From Beduinella massiliensis (lineage in GTDB: Bacteria; Bacillota; Clostridia; Christensenellales; Aristaeellaceae): a stretch of DNA of 64,000 nucleotides. This document shows, one piece after another, positions 25,300 to 34,901 of the stretch; within the stretch, counting starts at the first letter, position 1; the number at the start of each line of letters is the position of its first letter. The stretch covers positions 3,131,605 to 3,195,604 of the forward strand of contig NZ_LT963430.1 in the NCBI RefSeq assembly GCF_900199405.1, in the 5' to 3' direction. The position numbers and the translations under genes are program-made. The notes under the pieces are model-generated. The model saw only the letters and a list, made by a program, of their open reading frames with translations, made no database searches and was not told the origin of the DNA.

Positions 25300-28200
25300 T
25301 GGCCCGCCTCCTTATGTTTTTGTTTGGCCCACTCGTAAGTCACACCAGCCTTGCAGATGCTGCTCATCTCTTTCACCAGCTCAATGCGCTCCAAATCGTC
25401 CATTTTTGCCCACTTGCGGCTCTCCAAGGTCTCGCGCAGACCTGGCACGATGACCCGCTTTCCCTTGTTGTCTATCGTTGTACCTCCATCAAAGAGCAGC
25501 CGGCCGAAGTCCATGTTATAGGCTGCGCGCTCCTCAGGCGTCAGCGTACAGCTGTAGCTGTCCTCGCCCTGATTCAACCTTAAGCTCTTCGCATACGTCT
25601 TCGGCACCGTAAGGCTGTATTTCGCTCCGTACAACGGGTTGCCCGGCAGCCAGCTCCCGTCGCTCGTCCGGCCTGCGATCTCCAGCAGCTCCGCGAGTGC
25701 CGGGTCGTTGCGGGGCGCGAGCGTTGCCGTCGGCGCGAGGAAGCTGTCCAGAAAGTGCGCCACGCCGCTGTAGGCCGCGTTCTGGCTCATCGGCTGTCCG
25801 GTCACGTCCACTTTCACCGGCAGCGTCTGCCGCCATCCCGGTATGGCCGCAACGACGCTCTGGTTGAAGGCCTTTTGCCACTCGTTTTCAGCGCTCGTAT
25901 CGCGCACATAAGGGTCAATGGTTTTGGCGATTGCCCGCAGGTTTCCGGGCACCAGCATGCCCATCGCGCTGGACGCGAGGCCTGTGCTGATGTTCACCGC
26001 AGGGCTCTCCGAATTGCCCCGCAGGACGCTGGTCAACGACTGCATGAAGCTGCTGTCGAAGAGCTGATCGCCCATGTCGCACAGCCCGCCAATCGTGGCT
26101 GCCCAAAGCGCTTCATCGTTCTCGATCCGCTTGCTGAAGCTCGCACCCAGCACCAGCGGGCCCGCCATGGGCAGGGCCCATTCGATCTCATGCTGATTGC
26201 CGTTCCAGTCCACGATATAGGCGCTGTACGGCACGCCGTTTGCCTGCATCAGGGCGGCCTTGTCCTTGTCGTCCTCGTCTCCGCTCCCGAACCTGAGCAC
26301 GCCCCCCGCGCCCAGCAGCATGCCCGCCAGCATCAGCCCCGTGCCTGTCAGTCCGCGCCCCACGCCCATGACAAAATCGCGCTGGTTAAATTCCCCGTTT
26401 CGGCTGCGGCTCGCGTACCAGCCTTTGCGCAGCAGCGCGTCGATCAGGCCGACGGGCGAATACTGGGCCATGCGCGTCACGACGTTCGTCGGCGTCTTTG
26501 CAAAGGGCACAAGCAGTTTGACGGCGAAGCCAAACTTCCCCTGGGCGATTCGCGAAAGGCCTGCCGTTACCGCGTTGTCCTCCTGGAAGACGCGCTCCAG
26601 CGCCCTGGCAGTCGCCTCCTGCCGTGCGGTCTTAACGTCCAGCGCCGGGTTCAGGCGGCGCAGCACCGCCAACTCTTCGGCGTAGCATTGCTCGTAAAAC
26701 GGCCGGTCGCCGATCTGCATGGAAAAGTCCACGAGGGCCTTCGCCGCTTCCAGCCATTCGGTCTGATAGGTGCGGCCCCGCGCGCCTACCGCGTACTTCG
26801 CGCTGTGGCTCGTGTCGGCCTTGTCCACAAAGTAGTCGGCCCAGGTATTGGCGACCTCCTGTGCGAAAGCCCTGCGCGCGGCCCTGGCCTCTGCCCTCGT
26901 CGCAAGCCCCGTCGTGCGCTCTCCCGTTTCCCGCGCGACTGCCTGGTCGACCAGGCTTGCGACGGCGGTGCTCGTAAGCTCCAAAGGCCGGGTGAACACG
27001 TTGCTCAGCACATTTTTGATCGCGGTCACATACCGCTGCAGCATGTTCATGTAGAGCAGGCCGGTTCCCTTTTCTCCCATATGCACGGGCATGGTATTCC
27101 CCGCCGCCTCGTAAGCCCTCGCCAGGGCCAGCCGGGCCTCGCGGCTCGTCACCGCGTCAAAGTCCGCGTCCGCCTCCCCCGCCGCCTGCGACTGGTTCAT
27201 GAACTCCTGCATCTGCGAGGCGATATAGTTGAGATCCGCTTCCGTCGTCACCGCGTACCCGCGGCGCATGTACTCCAGCTGCTCGATCAGGTTCAGATGT
27301 TCGCCGCCTCGCGGGAGGCCTGGCGTCGCGATGATCGCTGCCAGCATGCGCTGCTCGACCGTTGCGCGGTTGTAGTGTATGCCCGGCAGGGACACGCCTT
27401 CCAATCCGTACTCGCGGATGAGCGCGCGCTGCGCGTCGTTCAGCGGTACATGCCACCGGTTGTTCCCGCCGTCGGTCTTGATTTCAGGGCCCGCGGGCAG
27501 CGCCGTCGTCACGCGCTCCACAGTTCTTTTGATGTCTGCCTTTCGGCTTTTCTCATGCATGCCGGATAAGGCTTTCCGGTTGTACCCCTCGACGCGCTTC
27601 GTCGTCTCCGCGAGGGCCCCCTGTACGGTCAACCGGCTCATGATCTTTCGCGCTTGCAGCGCTTGTCCCAGCTGCGTGCCCTCCCGGTTGTAGCGGTCCA
27701 GCAGCTGCGCTGCCAGCAGCAGCTCCCCGTCCTGAATCGCGTGCGCGACCGTTACCTGCGCCAACGCCACGTCGTCCGCGCTCAGCGCGCCTTCGCGGCT
27801 CAGCACCTCTGCGGCCGCCGCCTCCGCGCCCATCTCCTGATACGCGTTGTAGGCTCGAACGATCTGCGCGTCGTTCGTGTCCGTCCCGTAACCGCTGTTC
27901 TCCGCGAGGCCGCGCCGGATGCTCGCCGGAATGTCCTCGAGGGTCTGCGCGGTCTGCGAGCCGAATTGGCGTTGGCCGAGAGAATGCTGTGCATCGTTTG
28001 GCGCTTTTTGCGTAGACTGGGTGTTGACAGCAGGAGCCGATTCGGTTATACTGTTGTTACCATCCGACCTAATAATCGATGCGTTTGCATCGGTTGGGAC
28101 GTGAGGGGGGATTTCCCCTCTCACAGGGCCCCTAACGCTGGTCGGGTGGTTTTCTATTTTTTTCACCCTACCTATGTTGTAGACTGTCTGTCCTTCTTCG

Positions 28201-31200
28201 TTTTGCGCTGTCGAAATCGTCATTTCATAACGCTGCCCGTCATAATCCTCAAAGTAAGCTTGACGATATCTCCAGCCAAGTGCTGCCAGCTTTCCGTGTC
28301 TTCCGTTTTTGTCTGGGCTATTCGGGCGTTCCTTACCGAGGTCTGTCGATACGAATGCGACTTCATCCAAATGCGCCGAAGCGTTCAGCTTTGTCTTATA
28401 AAGTGCATCACTCTGCCCCTTGTTTCTGCTTCCCGCGTGCCACTGGCTCTTTTCCGTGATTCTTAACGTATCACCGTCGAGGGTTTGAATCGTGACGTCC
28501 CCGTTCTTTCGGATTGTGTCCTGTATGTACCTCTGGATCTCGTCGTTCCACAGCTTCGGGTTATCGCTCAGAACAACCTTGCGATCCGCTTTGACGTAAT
28601 ATCCCCTGTCATCCTGCTCGATCGAATGCTGCTCTCCCCCGCTCTGCGCGGGGGCTTTTTCGTTCAGCGCCTTTTCAAAGAGCCGCTGCGCCCGTCGGAT
28701 GTCCGCATACTGCGGATCGCTCCTCCGGCGGCCCAGGCCGCTGATGAAATCCCGGATGGCGTCGTAAATGCGCTGCGCCAGGCTTCGATTGGAGCGCACC
28801 AGTCTGTCGATGTCCGCCTCGCTGGCGTAAACGACCCTGCGCGCCGCCTCCGCGACGACCTCGGCCCTCGCGCTCACATCGTCCAGCGTCCTCCCAAAGG
28901 CTTCATACTGCGCGCGCTTTGCGTCTATGGCCTCCTGAACGGCTGCGTTGTCGCCGCCATAGGCGGCGTTTAGCGCGGCCTCCGCGAACCCTGCGTAGCT
29001 CTGCGTGCCTTCGATCGTGTGCGTCAGCTCGTGGATCGCAACCGCCTTGACAGCGGCCGCGCCATCGAGCGCGTCGCTCAGTACAAGCACGCCGCGCGTG
29101 CGGTCGTAGTACCCCTCGTCCCCCGCCGCGAGCTGCGCAAACTCAATGAGCGTGCCCGTCCGCTGCGCCACGTCCGATACAAACCTCTGCACAACCGGAT
29201 CGCGCAGGCTGCGCCCGGCAAATACCGTCTCGACGTCCGCCGTGTCGGCCTCCGCGTCCGCTTTAGCCTGTGCCTTTACCTGCTCCGCGGCGGCCCGCAG
29301 CTCCAGCGCGGCCTCAAGCGTCCGGGCTGTCCCCTCCGCCGTGCCGTAGGCCTTGACATTCTCCTGCCACGCCTTGCGCATAGCCTGCTGCTGCTCCGCG
29401 GGCAGGGCGGCTATCGCGTCCCGTGCGTCGCGCATCACGCCGGACAGCACGGCCGTCTCCGCCTGCATGCGCGCCGTCTCCGCCGCCAGCGCTGCCTGCG
29501 TCGTCGTAACGCGCTCCCGTGCGTGCAGGAGATTGCCCTGCGTGCGCTGTAGCCGCGTCAGCGCGTTCTTGTACTGCTTCTTTGACTGCTCCAACACGAT
29601 CCGGTTTTCGCGCGACGGGTCACGGCTGTAGGCCGCTGCCGCCTCGTCGTATCGCGCCTGCGCGCGGCCCGCGCTTTCCGTCAGACCCGCAAGGCTTTCT
29701 GTCAGGCGGGCCGCGGAGCGGTTCGCCTGGTCAAATTGCTTCTGTGCACTTGCGACACTGCCGGAAGCCGCCTTTTCCGCCGCCGCCTCGAGCTGCGCGT
29801 CGGTGGCGTCCGCCAGCGTGAAGCCGGGCACATAGGCCCCGGCCGCTTCCCCGTATTCCTTCTGCGCCTGCTGCAGGCTCTCCGCACGGATCGCGTCCAG
29901 AGTATTCAGCTGCGCGTCCTCAAGCGCCCTGTTTGCGGCGTCCGAGGCAGCCTTCTTCTCCGCATAGGCCTTATTTGCCACAGTCGCTCTTGCACTGGCA
30001 GATGCCGCGGCTTGCGCGGCTGCCTGCAGCTCTTTCGACGCAGCTTTGAGCTCTGCGCCCTGTGCGACGGCCACGGCATCCACCGCGGTGACCTTCTGCT
30101 CCTGTGCACCTGCCAGCGCCGTGTCTGCCGCGTTTTTCTCGGCCTGCGCCTCCGACAGCGCCATGTTCGCGCTGTCCGCCTGCGCCTGCGCTTCCGGGGT
30201 GTTCAGTGCACCGGCCGCGACCTGCTCCGCCGTGAGCGCGTCCGCGCGGTTCCGCACCGCGTCTTTTTTGATCGTGTCTGCCTCTTCCTGACGCGCGGCC
30301 GGGCTCAATTCGTTCAGCTCTGTCACCAGCGCCGCGACGTCTATCGGCCCGCCGTCTGCGGCTTTGACATACTTGCGCACGGTGTCGCCGATTTTGCCCG
30401 ACGTCGACGACAGGAAGAACAGTGCGGGCGACGTCAGCAGCGAAGCTTTGCTGCCCTCAACACCTACCTGATGCGCCTGCAGGAGGTTTAAATCACCGTC
30501 GACAAGCATCTGCTGGATGCTGTCGTTGATAGTGCCCTCCAGATACTCCTGCCCGGCCTCAATCAGCGTGTTTCCACCCAGCTCTTTCGCAATATGCGCG
30601 CTGGTCAGCAGGACGCTTTTCAGGCCCTTAGCGCCCTGGTCCTGTGCAATTCGGCCGGCGCCCGCCGTCACGCCGCTGCCAAAGATCATGCCCGTGTAAC
30701 GCTCAAACGGTATGCTTTCCGTCGCCATCGTCGCGGCGAAGCTCAGGCTCGCGCCCCACTTGGATTTATTCACGTCCCCGCCGGTCGCCGCCATGTAGTC
30801 ATAATAGTCGTTGCCGTACTCGGGCAGGCCGTAGCCGATGGCGAGGCCCAGCGTCGGGCTGCCCGACAGCGCCGTCACCAGGGCGCCGCCCGTGAGGCTC
30901 TCTACGTTCGTCGTAATATTCGCGGATGTGTCAAACAGGAGACGCTCATTCACCGTCATGTGCTCGTCCGCAAAACGCTTCACATCGGCGGCGCTCTGGG
31001 TAAGGTTTGTGCGGGCGTTTTTGAGCAGGTTAAAATGCGCGCGCGTGTCGATCGGCACGTCGAAGATGTCCGGCGTCTTGGCGATCAGATGCAGCATGCG
31101 ATCGCGCTCTGCCTCATCGGGCTGGCCGTAGGCGATCTTCAGCAGGTCCGCGCGGAGTGCCGCGCGCGCGCCCGAACCGTAGAACATCGTGTAGTCCTGC

Positions 31201-33560
31201 GCGTTGTTCGTCACGAGCTTGTCCGCGGGCTTTTCCACAAGACCCACGCCCGCGCCCACCACGCCCGCAGCGAAGTCCAGGGTTCCAGCTTTCATGCCAA
31301 GGCCCGCAGCGCTCCACATACCGACGCCCTCGCCGCCTTGCGCGATGAGCGCGTCGACCTGCTCGTCGCCCATGAAAAAACGCGCGATCTTGTACGAATC
31401 GTCCGTGATCTCCCCGCTCGCGACCGCCCGGGCGATGGGCTCGTTCCACAGCGTGTCGTACCTCGCCGTCGCATAGGAGACGTAGTCCGCCGCCGTGCGC
31501 GCGCGCTCAGGATGCCCCGCCCAAAACGTTTCAAGCGTCATGCCCAGCGCCGCCGCGTACTGCTTTTCCCGCCTGAGTGCGTCCCGCGCGTAGTCCACCA
31601 TCGTCATGTAGTCGTAGTCGCCGCCGGCCAGATCCCCATAGAGGATCTCATTTTGCAACTGCTCGTCCACACCCGCGTACAGATTGTAGAAAAGCGGTTC
31701 CTGATCCTCGAAGACGTCGATACTGTCCAGGTAACGTAGCACGTTTCGATCCGCATCAGTCGTCTGGCCCAGAGCGTCGTTCGTCAGCGCGACGCCGACC
31801 ATGCGGTCGAGCTGCGCGCGGGCCGTCGCCTGTTCATGCTCGCGCTGCGCGTCCATCTCCGCCCTGACGCCTGCCTCGCGAATGACGTACTCGCCATAGC
31901 GTTTTTTGGCGGCCGGGTTGGCACCGTAATAGGCCCCCAGGTTCGCGTATCCGCCCGCCTTCGCCGCCTGCAGGTCGTCCGCCATTCCCAGCAGCACCTC
32001 GCCGCGCTCCTGGTCGGTCAGGTACTCGCTGTCCGTGAGCGCCAGCACGTCCATCGCGCTTTCGCCCAGATGAGATTCGCGCATCCCCGTGACGAAATAG
32101 TTTTCCCGTTCCAGCAGCAGCTCGTTGTTCTCCGCGAACGTCTGCGCCATCCGCTGCTGTTCAGGGGACAGCTCGTCCAACTGCCCGCGCTTGTAGTAGA
32201 TCAGCGCTTCTTCGTCCGTGACGGTCCCGGCCGCGTCCAGCAGTGATAGACGTTCGCTTTGCCTCTGCGTCAGCGACAGTACCAGCTGCGCGCGCACGGG
32301 TTCCAGCGATTCGCCAAATGCCCCCGGTTGCTCTGCGATCTGCCGGTCGAGCGTGGCGATCTGTCTCTCGATGTCCGCGATTTCCTCGTCGACCTTCTTG
32401 AGCGCGCGGGCATCCGACGAATCCGCGAACCCTGTCGTCGATTTCTCAGCTGCGTTTGTCTCTGGCGCAGGCGGCCCCGCGGGCGTATCATACATTTTCC
32501 CCGTCGTCACCTGGGCTTCGCCGCTTGTGGCTTCTCCCGGCGTTGCCATAACTTGTTCCTCGCCGCTTGCAGCCACCACTCTCATGGCCGTTGCCGGCGC
32601 GTCCGCCTCTTTTGTGTCCTGCTGCCCCGCCGTCTCACCAGGTGTCGGTCCGGCTGCATAATCCGGCGAGCCTCCCGTGATCTCCAGCCATTTCTCCGCA
32701 AGACCCTCGATCATGCCTTTTTCGGCTTTTCCCTGATCCTCCTCAGCCTTCGGCGTCGCCGGTACGATATAGCTCTGCCCGCCATACTCCGCGTACAGCT
32801 CAGCATCCTCGGTGGGCTTATTCAGCGTCGATGCACTTGTGCGACCAAACTCGCGGTAAAGCGGCGATCCCTCGTACTTTTGCAGCCTTGTGTAGATGTC
32901 AGCCGCCTCGCGCCGCTTCTGCTCGTCAGGGATGCCCTGGATCATCCGCTCGACGGCCAAGCTGTCGAGCCCTGCCGCCGTAAACTCCTGCCCGCGGCGC
33001 AGCTTGCCCACGACGCCCTTATCCGTGCTGCTCCGCAGGCGCGTATTCAGCTCATACAGTAGCTTGTCGTCTTCCCGGATGGCGTTTTTCGCTAGCCGGT
33101 TCAGCTTGGCCTCGTTCCGCTCCACTTGCAGATCGTTCAGTGCCCTCTGGTTCTCCGCCTTCGTCTGTGCCGCCTGCTTGTCCAGCTTCTCCAGCGCGGA
33201 TAGGCCCTGCTTGTAGGTCAGCGTCTGGTTCGGGTTGTACAGGCTGCTCTGCTTATCGCGCGTTGCGTTGGTGTACAGCTCCAGCGCACGGCTGCGCTTC
33301 TCCGGGTCAGAAATGCCGTGAAGCACCTGCATCGCGCTGTCGCCCCCGGCGCGCAGCTTCTCCTGCGTCTCGGCCCGCCGCCGTTCCTCATGCTCCGCGA
33401 GACTGCGGGACAGATCCGCCTTGCTGCCGTTCGTCTCCCCGCGCAGCGCACGCTCCCGAGCCTCCCGCGACTGTGCCTCCCGCGACTGTGCCTCCTGCCG
33501 CTCGCGCTCTTCCCTTTTCCGCTCGGCTTCTTCAACGGCCGATCGCTTTTTGCTCTGCAT
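25296..33560 (-). CDS. Giant polyvalent virion protein (2754 aa) with zincin motif
   Basis: One uninterrupted frame of 8.3 kb. Residues 1-400 are charged and coiled; a Gly/Ala hydrophobic stretch lies near 750-775; an Ala-rich coiled coil spans ~1090-1430; HELTH (near 1509) is a zinc-metallopeptidase motif; ~1720-1800 resembles the LPD3/BECR nuclease-like domain of polyvalent proteins (LNASAHLDEVAF..QAYFEDYDGQRYEMTI); ~2280-2440 resembles LPD38 with a hydrophobic segment. Such proteins are packed in the capsid of short-tailed phages and injected with the DNA. Position between nozzle/internal protein and fibre fits an ejection protein. Domain names rest on motif memory; peptidase and nuclease activities are inference. 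ATG 33560 has AAGGGGG upstream. Confidence 0.85.
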   Translation of the reverse strand: MQSKKRSAVEEAERKREERERQEAQSREAQSREARERALRGETNGSKADLSRSLAEHEERRRAETQEKLRAGGDSAMQVLHGISDPEKRSRALELYTNATRDKQSSLYNPNQTLTYKQGLSALEKLDKQAAQTKAENQRALNDLQVERNEAKLNRLAKNAIREDDKLLYELNTRLRSSTDKGVVGKLRRGQEFTAAGLDSLAVERMIQGIPDEQKRREAADIYTRLQKYEGSPLYREFGRTSASTLNKPTEDAELYAEYGGQSYIVPATPKAEEDQGKAEKGMIEGLAEKWLEITGGSPDYAAGPTPGETAGQQDTKEADAPATAMRVVAASGEEQVMATPGEATSGEAQVTTGKMYDTPAGPPAPETNAAEKSTTGFADSSDARALKKVDEEIADIERQIATLDRQIAEQPGAFGESLEPVRAQLVLSLTQRQSERLSLLDAAGTVTDEEALIYYKRGQLDELSPEQQRMAQTFAENNELLLERENYFVTGMRESHLGESAMDVLALTDSEYLTDQERGEVLLGMADDLQAAKAGGYANLGAYYGANPAAKKRYGEYVIREAGVRAEMDAQREHEQATARAQLDRMVGVALTNDALGQTTDADRNVLRYLDSIDVFEDQEPLFYNLYAGVDEQLQNEILYGDLAGGDYDYMTMVDYARDALRREKQYAAALGMTLETFWAGHPERARTAADYVSYATARYDTLWNEPIARAVASGEITDDSYKIARFFMGDEQVDALIAQGGEGVGMWSAAGLGMKAGTLDFAAGVVGAGVGLVEKPADKLVTNNAQDYTMFYGSGARAALRADLLKIAYGQPDEAERDRMLHLIAKTPDIFDVPIDTRAHFNLLKNARTNLTQSAADVKRFADEHMTVNERLLFDTSANITTNVESLTGGALVTALSGSPTLGLAIGYGLPEYGNDYYDYMAATGGDVNKSKWGASLSFAATMATESIPFERYTGMIFGSGVTAGAGRIAQDQGAKGLKSVLLTSAHIAKELGGNTLIEAGQEYLEGTINDSIQQMLVDGDLNLLQAHQVGVEGSKASLLTSPALFFLSSTSGKIGDTVRKYVKAADGGPIDVAALVTELNELSPAARQEEADTIKKDAVRNRADALTAEQVAAGALNTPEAQAQADSANMALSEAQAEKNAADTALAGAQEQKVTAVDAVAVAQGAELKAASKELQAAAQAAASASARATVANKAYAEKKAASDAANRALEDAQLNTLDAIRAESLQQAQKEYGEAAGAYVPGFTLADATDAQLEAAAEKAASGSVASAQKQFDQANRSAARLTESLAGLTESAGRAQARYDEAAAAYSRDPSRENRIVLEQSKKQYKNALTRLQRTQGNLLHARERVTTTQAALAAETARMQAETAVLSGVMRDARDAIAALPAEQQQAMRKAWQENVKAYGTAEGTARTLEAALELRAAAEQVKAQAKADAEADTADVETVFAGRSLRDPVVQRFVSDVAQRTGTLIEFAQLAAGDEGYYDRTRGVLVLSDALDGAAAVKAVAIHELTHTIEGTQSYAGFAEAALNAAYGGDNAAVQEAIDAKRAQYEAFGRTLDDVSARAEVVAEAARRVVYASEADIDRLVRSNRSLAQRIYDAIRDFISGLGRRRSDPQYADIRRAQRLFEKALNEKAPAQSGGEQHSIEQDDRGYYVKADRKVVLSDNPKLWNDEIQRYIQDTIRKNGDVTIQTLDGDTLRITEKSQWHAGSRNKGQSDALYKTKLNASAHLDEVAFVSTDLGKERPNSPDKNGRHGKLAALGWRYRQAYFEDYDGQRYEMTISTAQNEEGQTVYNIGRVKKIENHPTSVRGPVRGEIPPHVPTDANASIIRSDGNNSITESAPAVNTQSTQKAPNDAQHSLGQRQFGSQTAQTLEDIPASIRRGLAENSGYGTDTNDAQIVRAYNAYQEMGAEAAAAEVLSREGALSADDVALAQVTVAHAIQDGELLLAAQLLDRYNREGTQLGQALQARKIMSRLTVQGALAETTKRVEGYNRKALSGMHEKSRKADIKRTVERVTTALPAGPEIKTDGGNNRWHVPLNDAQRALIREYGLEGVSLPGIHYNRATVEQRMLAAIIATPGLPRGGEHLNLIEQLEYMRRGYAVTTEADLNYIASQMQEFMNQSQAAGEADADFDAVTSREARLALARAYEAAGNTMPVHMGEKGTGLLYMNMLQRYVTAIKNVLSNVFTRPLELTSTAVASLVDQAVARETGERTTGLATRAEARAARRAFAQEVANTWADYFVDKADTSHSAKYAVGARGRTYQTEWLEAAKALVDFSMQIGDRPFYEQCYAEELAVLRRLNPALDVKTARQEATARALERVFQEDNAVTAGLSRIAQGKFGFAVKLLVPFAKTPTNVVTRMAQYSPVGLIDALLRKGWYASRSRNGEFNQRDFVMGVGRGLTGTGLMLAGMLLGAGGVLRFGSGDEDDKDKAALMQANGVPYSAYIVDWNGNQHEIEWALPMAGPLVLGASFSKRIENDEALWAATIGGLCDMGDQLFDSSFMQSLTSVLRGNSESPAVNISTGLASSAMGMLVPGNLRAIAKTIDPYVRDTSAENEWQKAFNQSVVAAIPGWRQTLPVKVDVTGQPMSQNAAYSGVAHFLDSFLAPTATLAPRNDPALAELLEIAGRTSDGSWLPGNPLYGAKYSLTVPKTYAKSLRLNQGEDSYSCTLTPEERAAYNMDFGRLLFDGGTTIDNKGKRVIVPGLRETLESRKWAKMDDLERIELVKEMSSICKAGVTYEWAKQKHKEAGQ

Positions 33561-33572
33561 GCGTACGCCCCC

Positions 33573-34529
33573 TTAGTAGGTTGTTCTGACGTTCTTTCCG
33601 TTTTTCTGTGACGGGGAAATCCACGTATTCCCAAATTTGGTCTTCTTCCCTGCGACGTCGTCCTCGAGGATGCCGGCAAGCTCGTCGTCCCCGCTTATGC
33701 CGCTTCCGCCGGAGCCGCCGCCGCTCCCGCCCGACGAGCCGCCCCAGTATTCCGTGGTCTGCGTGCTCGTGTCCGTGCCGTTGACCTTCTGGTTCTGCCA
33801 GCCGCTGGTGTTCTCCGTCGAATTCGTCTGACCGCTCGTCTTCGTGCCCATGGACAGGTCCACCGCCGTCAGGTAGTTCTGGTTCTTCGCCTGATTTGCC
33901 GCCATTTGGCGCTGGTACTCCTGGTCGTACAGCTCCTGCAGATAACTAGAGATGTTCGTCTCCTTGTCTGTGGAAAGCCGCCCCAGCGTCTCCGCAAGTT
34001 GTTGCGTCAGCTGCGTGCGCTGCGCGCCGATCTGCCCGGTCTGCCGGTTCGCGTCCTCGTCGATCTGCGAGAGCGCCTTCGCGCGAGCAATGTCGTTGTT
34101 TGAAAGCGTGCTCGTCGTGTAGCTCGACCGGCCCATGCCGCGCGAGAGCGCGCCCGTCTCGATGTTCGCGCGCGCCTTGTCATAGGCCGCGTTCTGCGTC
34201 TCCTTCTGGCGCGAGATGCCCGAAAGCAGATCGTCGAGCTGCTGCGAAAGCGCGAGATCGGTCTGCTGCTGTTTCTGCTTGGCCGCCTCGACCTCAGCGT
34301 TGTATAGGGGGTTGTAGCGATTCTCCGCTGCCTGCCGCAGCTCTTCCTCGCTGCGGGGCGTGTAGCCCATGTCCGCGAGGCCCGCAAGCAGCTGGCTCAG
34401 GAGCTCTTGGTTGACGACCTTTTGTGTAGACTGCTGACTGCTGCTCTGCCCCTGCGACTGGCTTCCGCTCGTACCCTGCGTCGAACTGGACGAATGGGTT
34501 GTCGTCGTCACCGTGCTGTTCTTCGCCAT
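33573..34529 (-). CDS. Putative internal virion (injected) protein
   Basis: 318 residues. Ser/Thr/Gln-rich disordered N terminus, long helical coiled-coil centre (AEVEAAKQKQQQTDLALSQQLDDLLSGISRQKETQNAAYDKARANIETG; shown here as several joined helices) and a Gly/Ser-rich linker before a basic tail. Similar soluble helical proteins sit next to the large ejection protein in podoviruses. It precedes the 2754-residue gene by 12 nt and has AAGGTGAAG before the ATG. The role is inferred from composition and position. Confidence 0.6.
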   Translation of the reverse strand: MAKNSTVTTTTHSSSSTQGTSGSQSQGQSSSQQSTQKVVNQELLSQLLAGLADMGYTPRSEEELRQAAENRYNPLYNAEVEAAKQKQQQTDLALSQQLDDLLSGISRQKETQNAAYDKARANIETGALSRGMGRSSYTTSTLSNNDIARAKALSQIDEDANRQTGQIGAQRTQLTQQLAETLGRLSTDKETNISSYLQELYDQEYQRQMAANQAKNQNYLTAVDLSMGTKTSGQTNSTENTSGWQNQKVNGTDTSTQTTEYWGGSSGGSGGGSGGSGISGDDELAGILEDDVAGKKTKFGNTWISPSQKNGKNVRTTY

Positions 34530-34530
34530 C

Positions 34531-34782
34531 TCACTTCACCTTCCATGCGTAAAATGCGCCAACCTGGCCCGCGGCGTCATATCCCGCGCCTGGTGACTTG
34601 TTCTCCGACGTCAGCAGGATGTCGCCCACCCGCGGCTCGTGCCTGCTCAGTGTACGGTAAATATCGTCAAGCGCCGCGCGAAGGGCTCTTGTCAAGGAAA
34701 CCATGTACCTTGACGCCCCACGGGGTTGCTGTATTTCCTGTTCTATAATTACCGGCAGCGCCGGAGGCTGTAGTTTTCTCAC
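34531..34782 (-). CDS. Small conserved-looking virion module protein
   Basis: 83 residues, helical N-terminal part (YMVSLTRALRAALDDIYRTLSRH) and a beta-rich C terminus (GDILLTSENKSPG..VGAFYAWKVK). GTG 34782 is chosen: GAGGAGG lies 8 nt upstream inside the left copy of a 21-bp duplication. The stop lies 1 nt from the next gene. Not recognised; perhaps a minor structural protein between the nozzle and the injected proteins. Confidence 0.6.
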   Translation of the reverse strand: MRKLQPPALPVIIEQEIQQPRGASRYMVSLTRALRAALDDIYRTLSRHEPRVGDILLTSENKSPGAGYDAAGQVGAFYAWKVK

Positions 34783-34901
34783 TCCAGCTCCTCCTCTTTT
34801 TACGGCCCGCGCCCTTCGCGCGCGGGCTACGGCACGGCGATTTTTTAAATCGCGCGTGCCTACTCGTCGCTGGCGTGATCCTCACTCCAGCTCCTCCTCT
34901 T
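34778..34901. repeat. 21-bp direct repeat enclosing an 82-bp palindromic insert
   Basis: 34778-34798 and 34881-34901 are identical. The 82 bp between them hold two inverted repeats: GCCCGCGC/GCGCGGGC around 34805-34826 and GCACG..GATTT/AAATCG..CGTGC around 34831-34859. The right copy carries the stop of the nozzle-like gene; the left copy carries the ribosome site and GTG start of the next gene. Confidence 0.85.
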
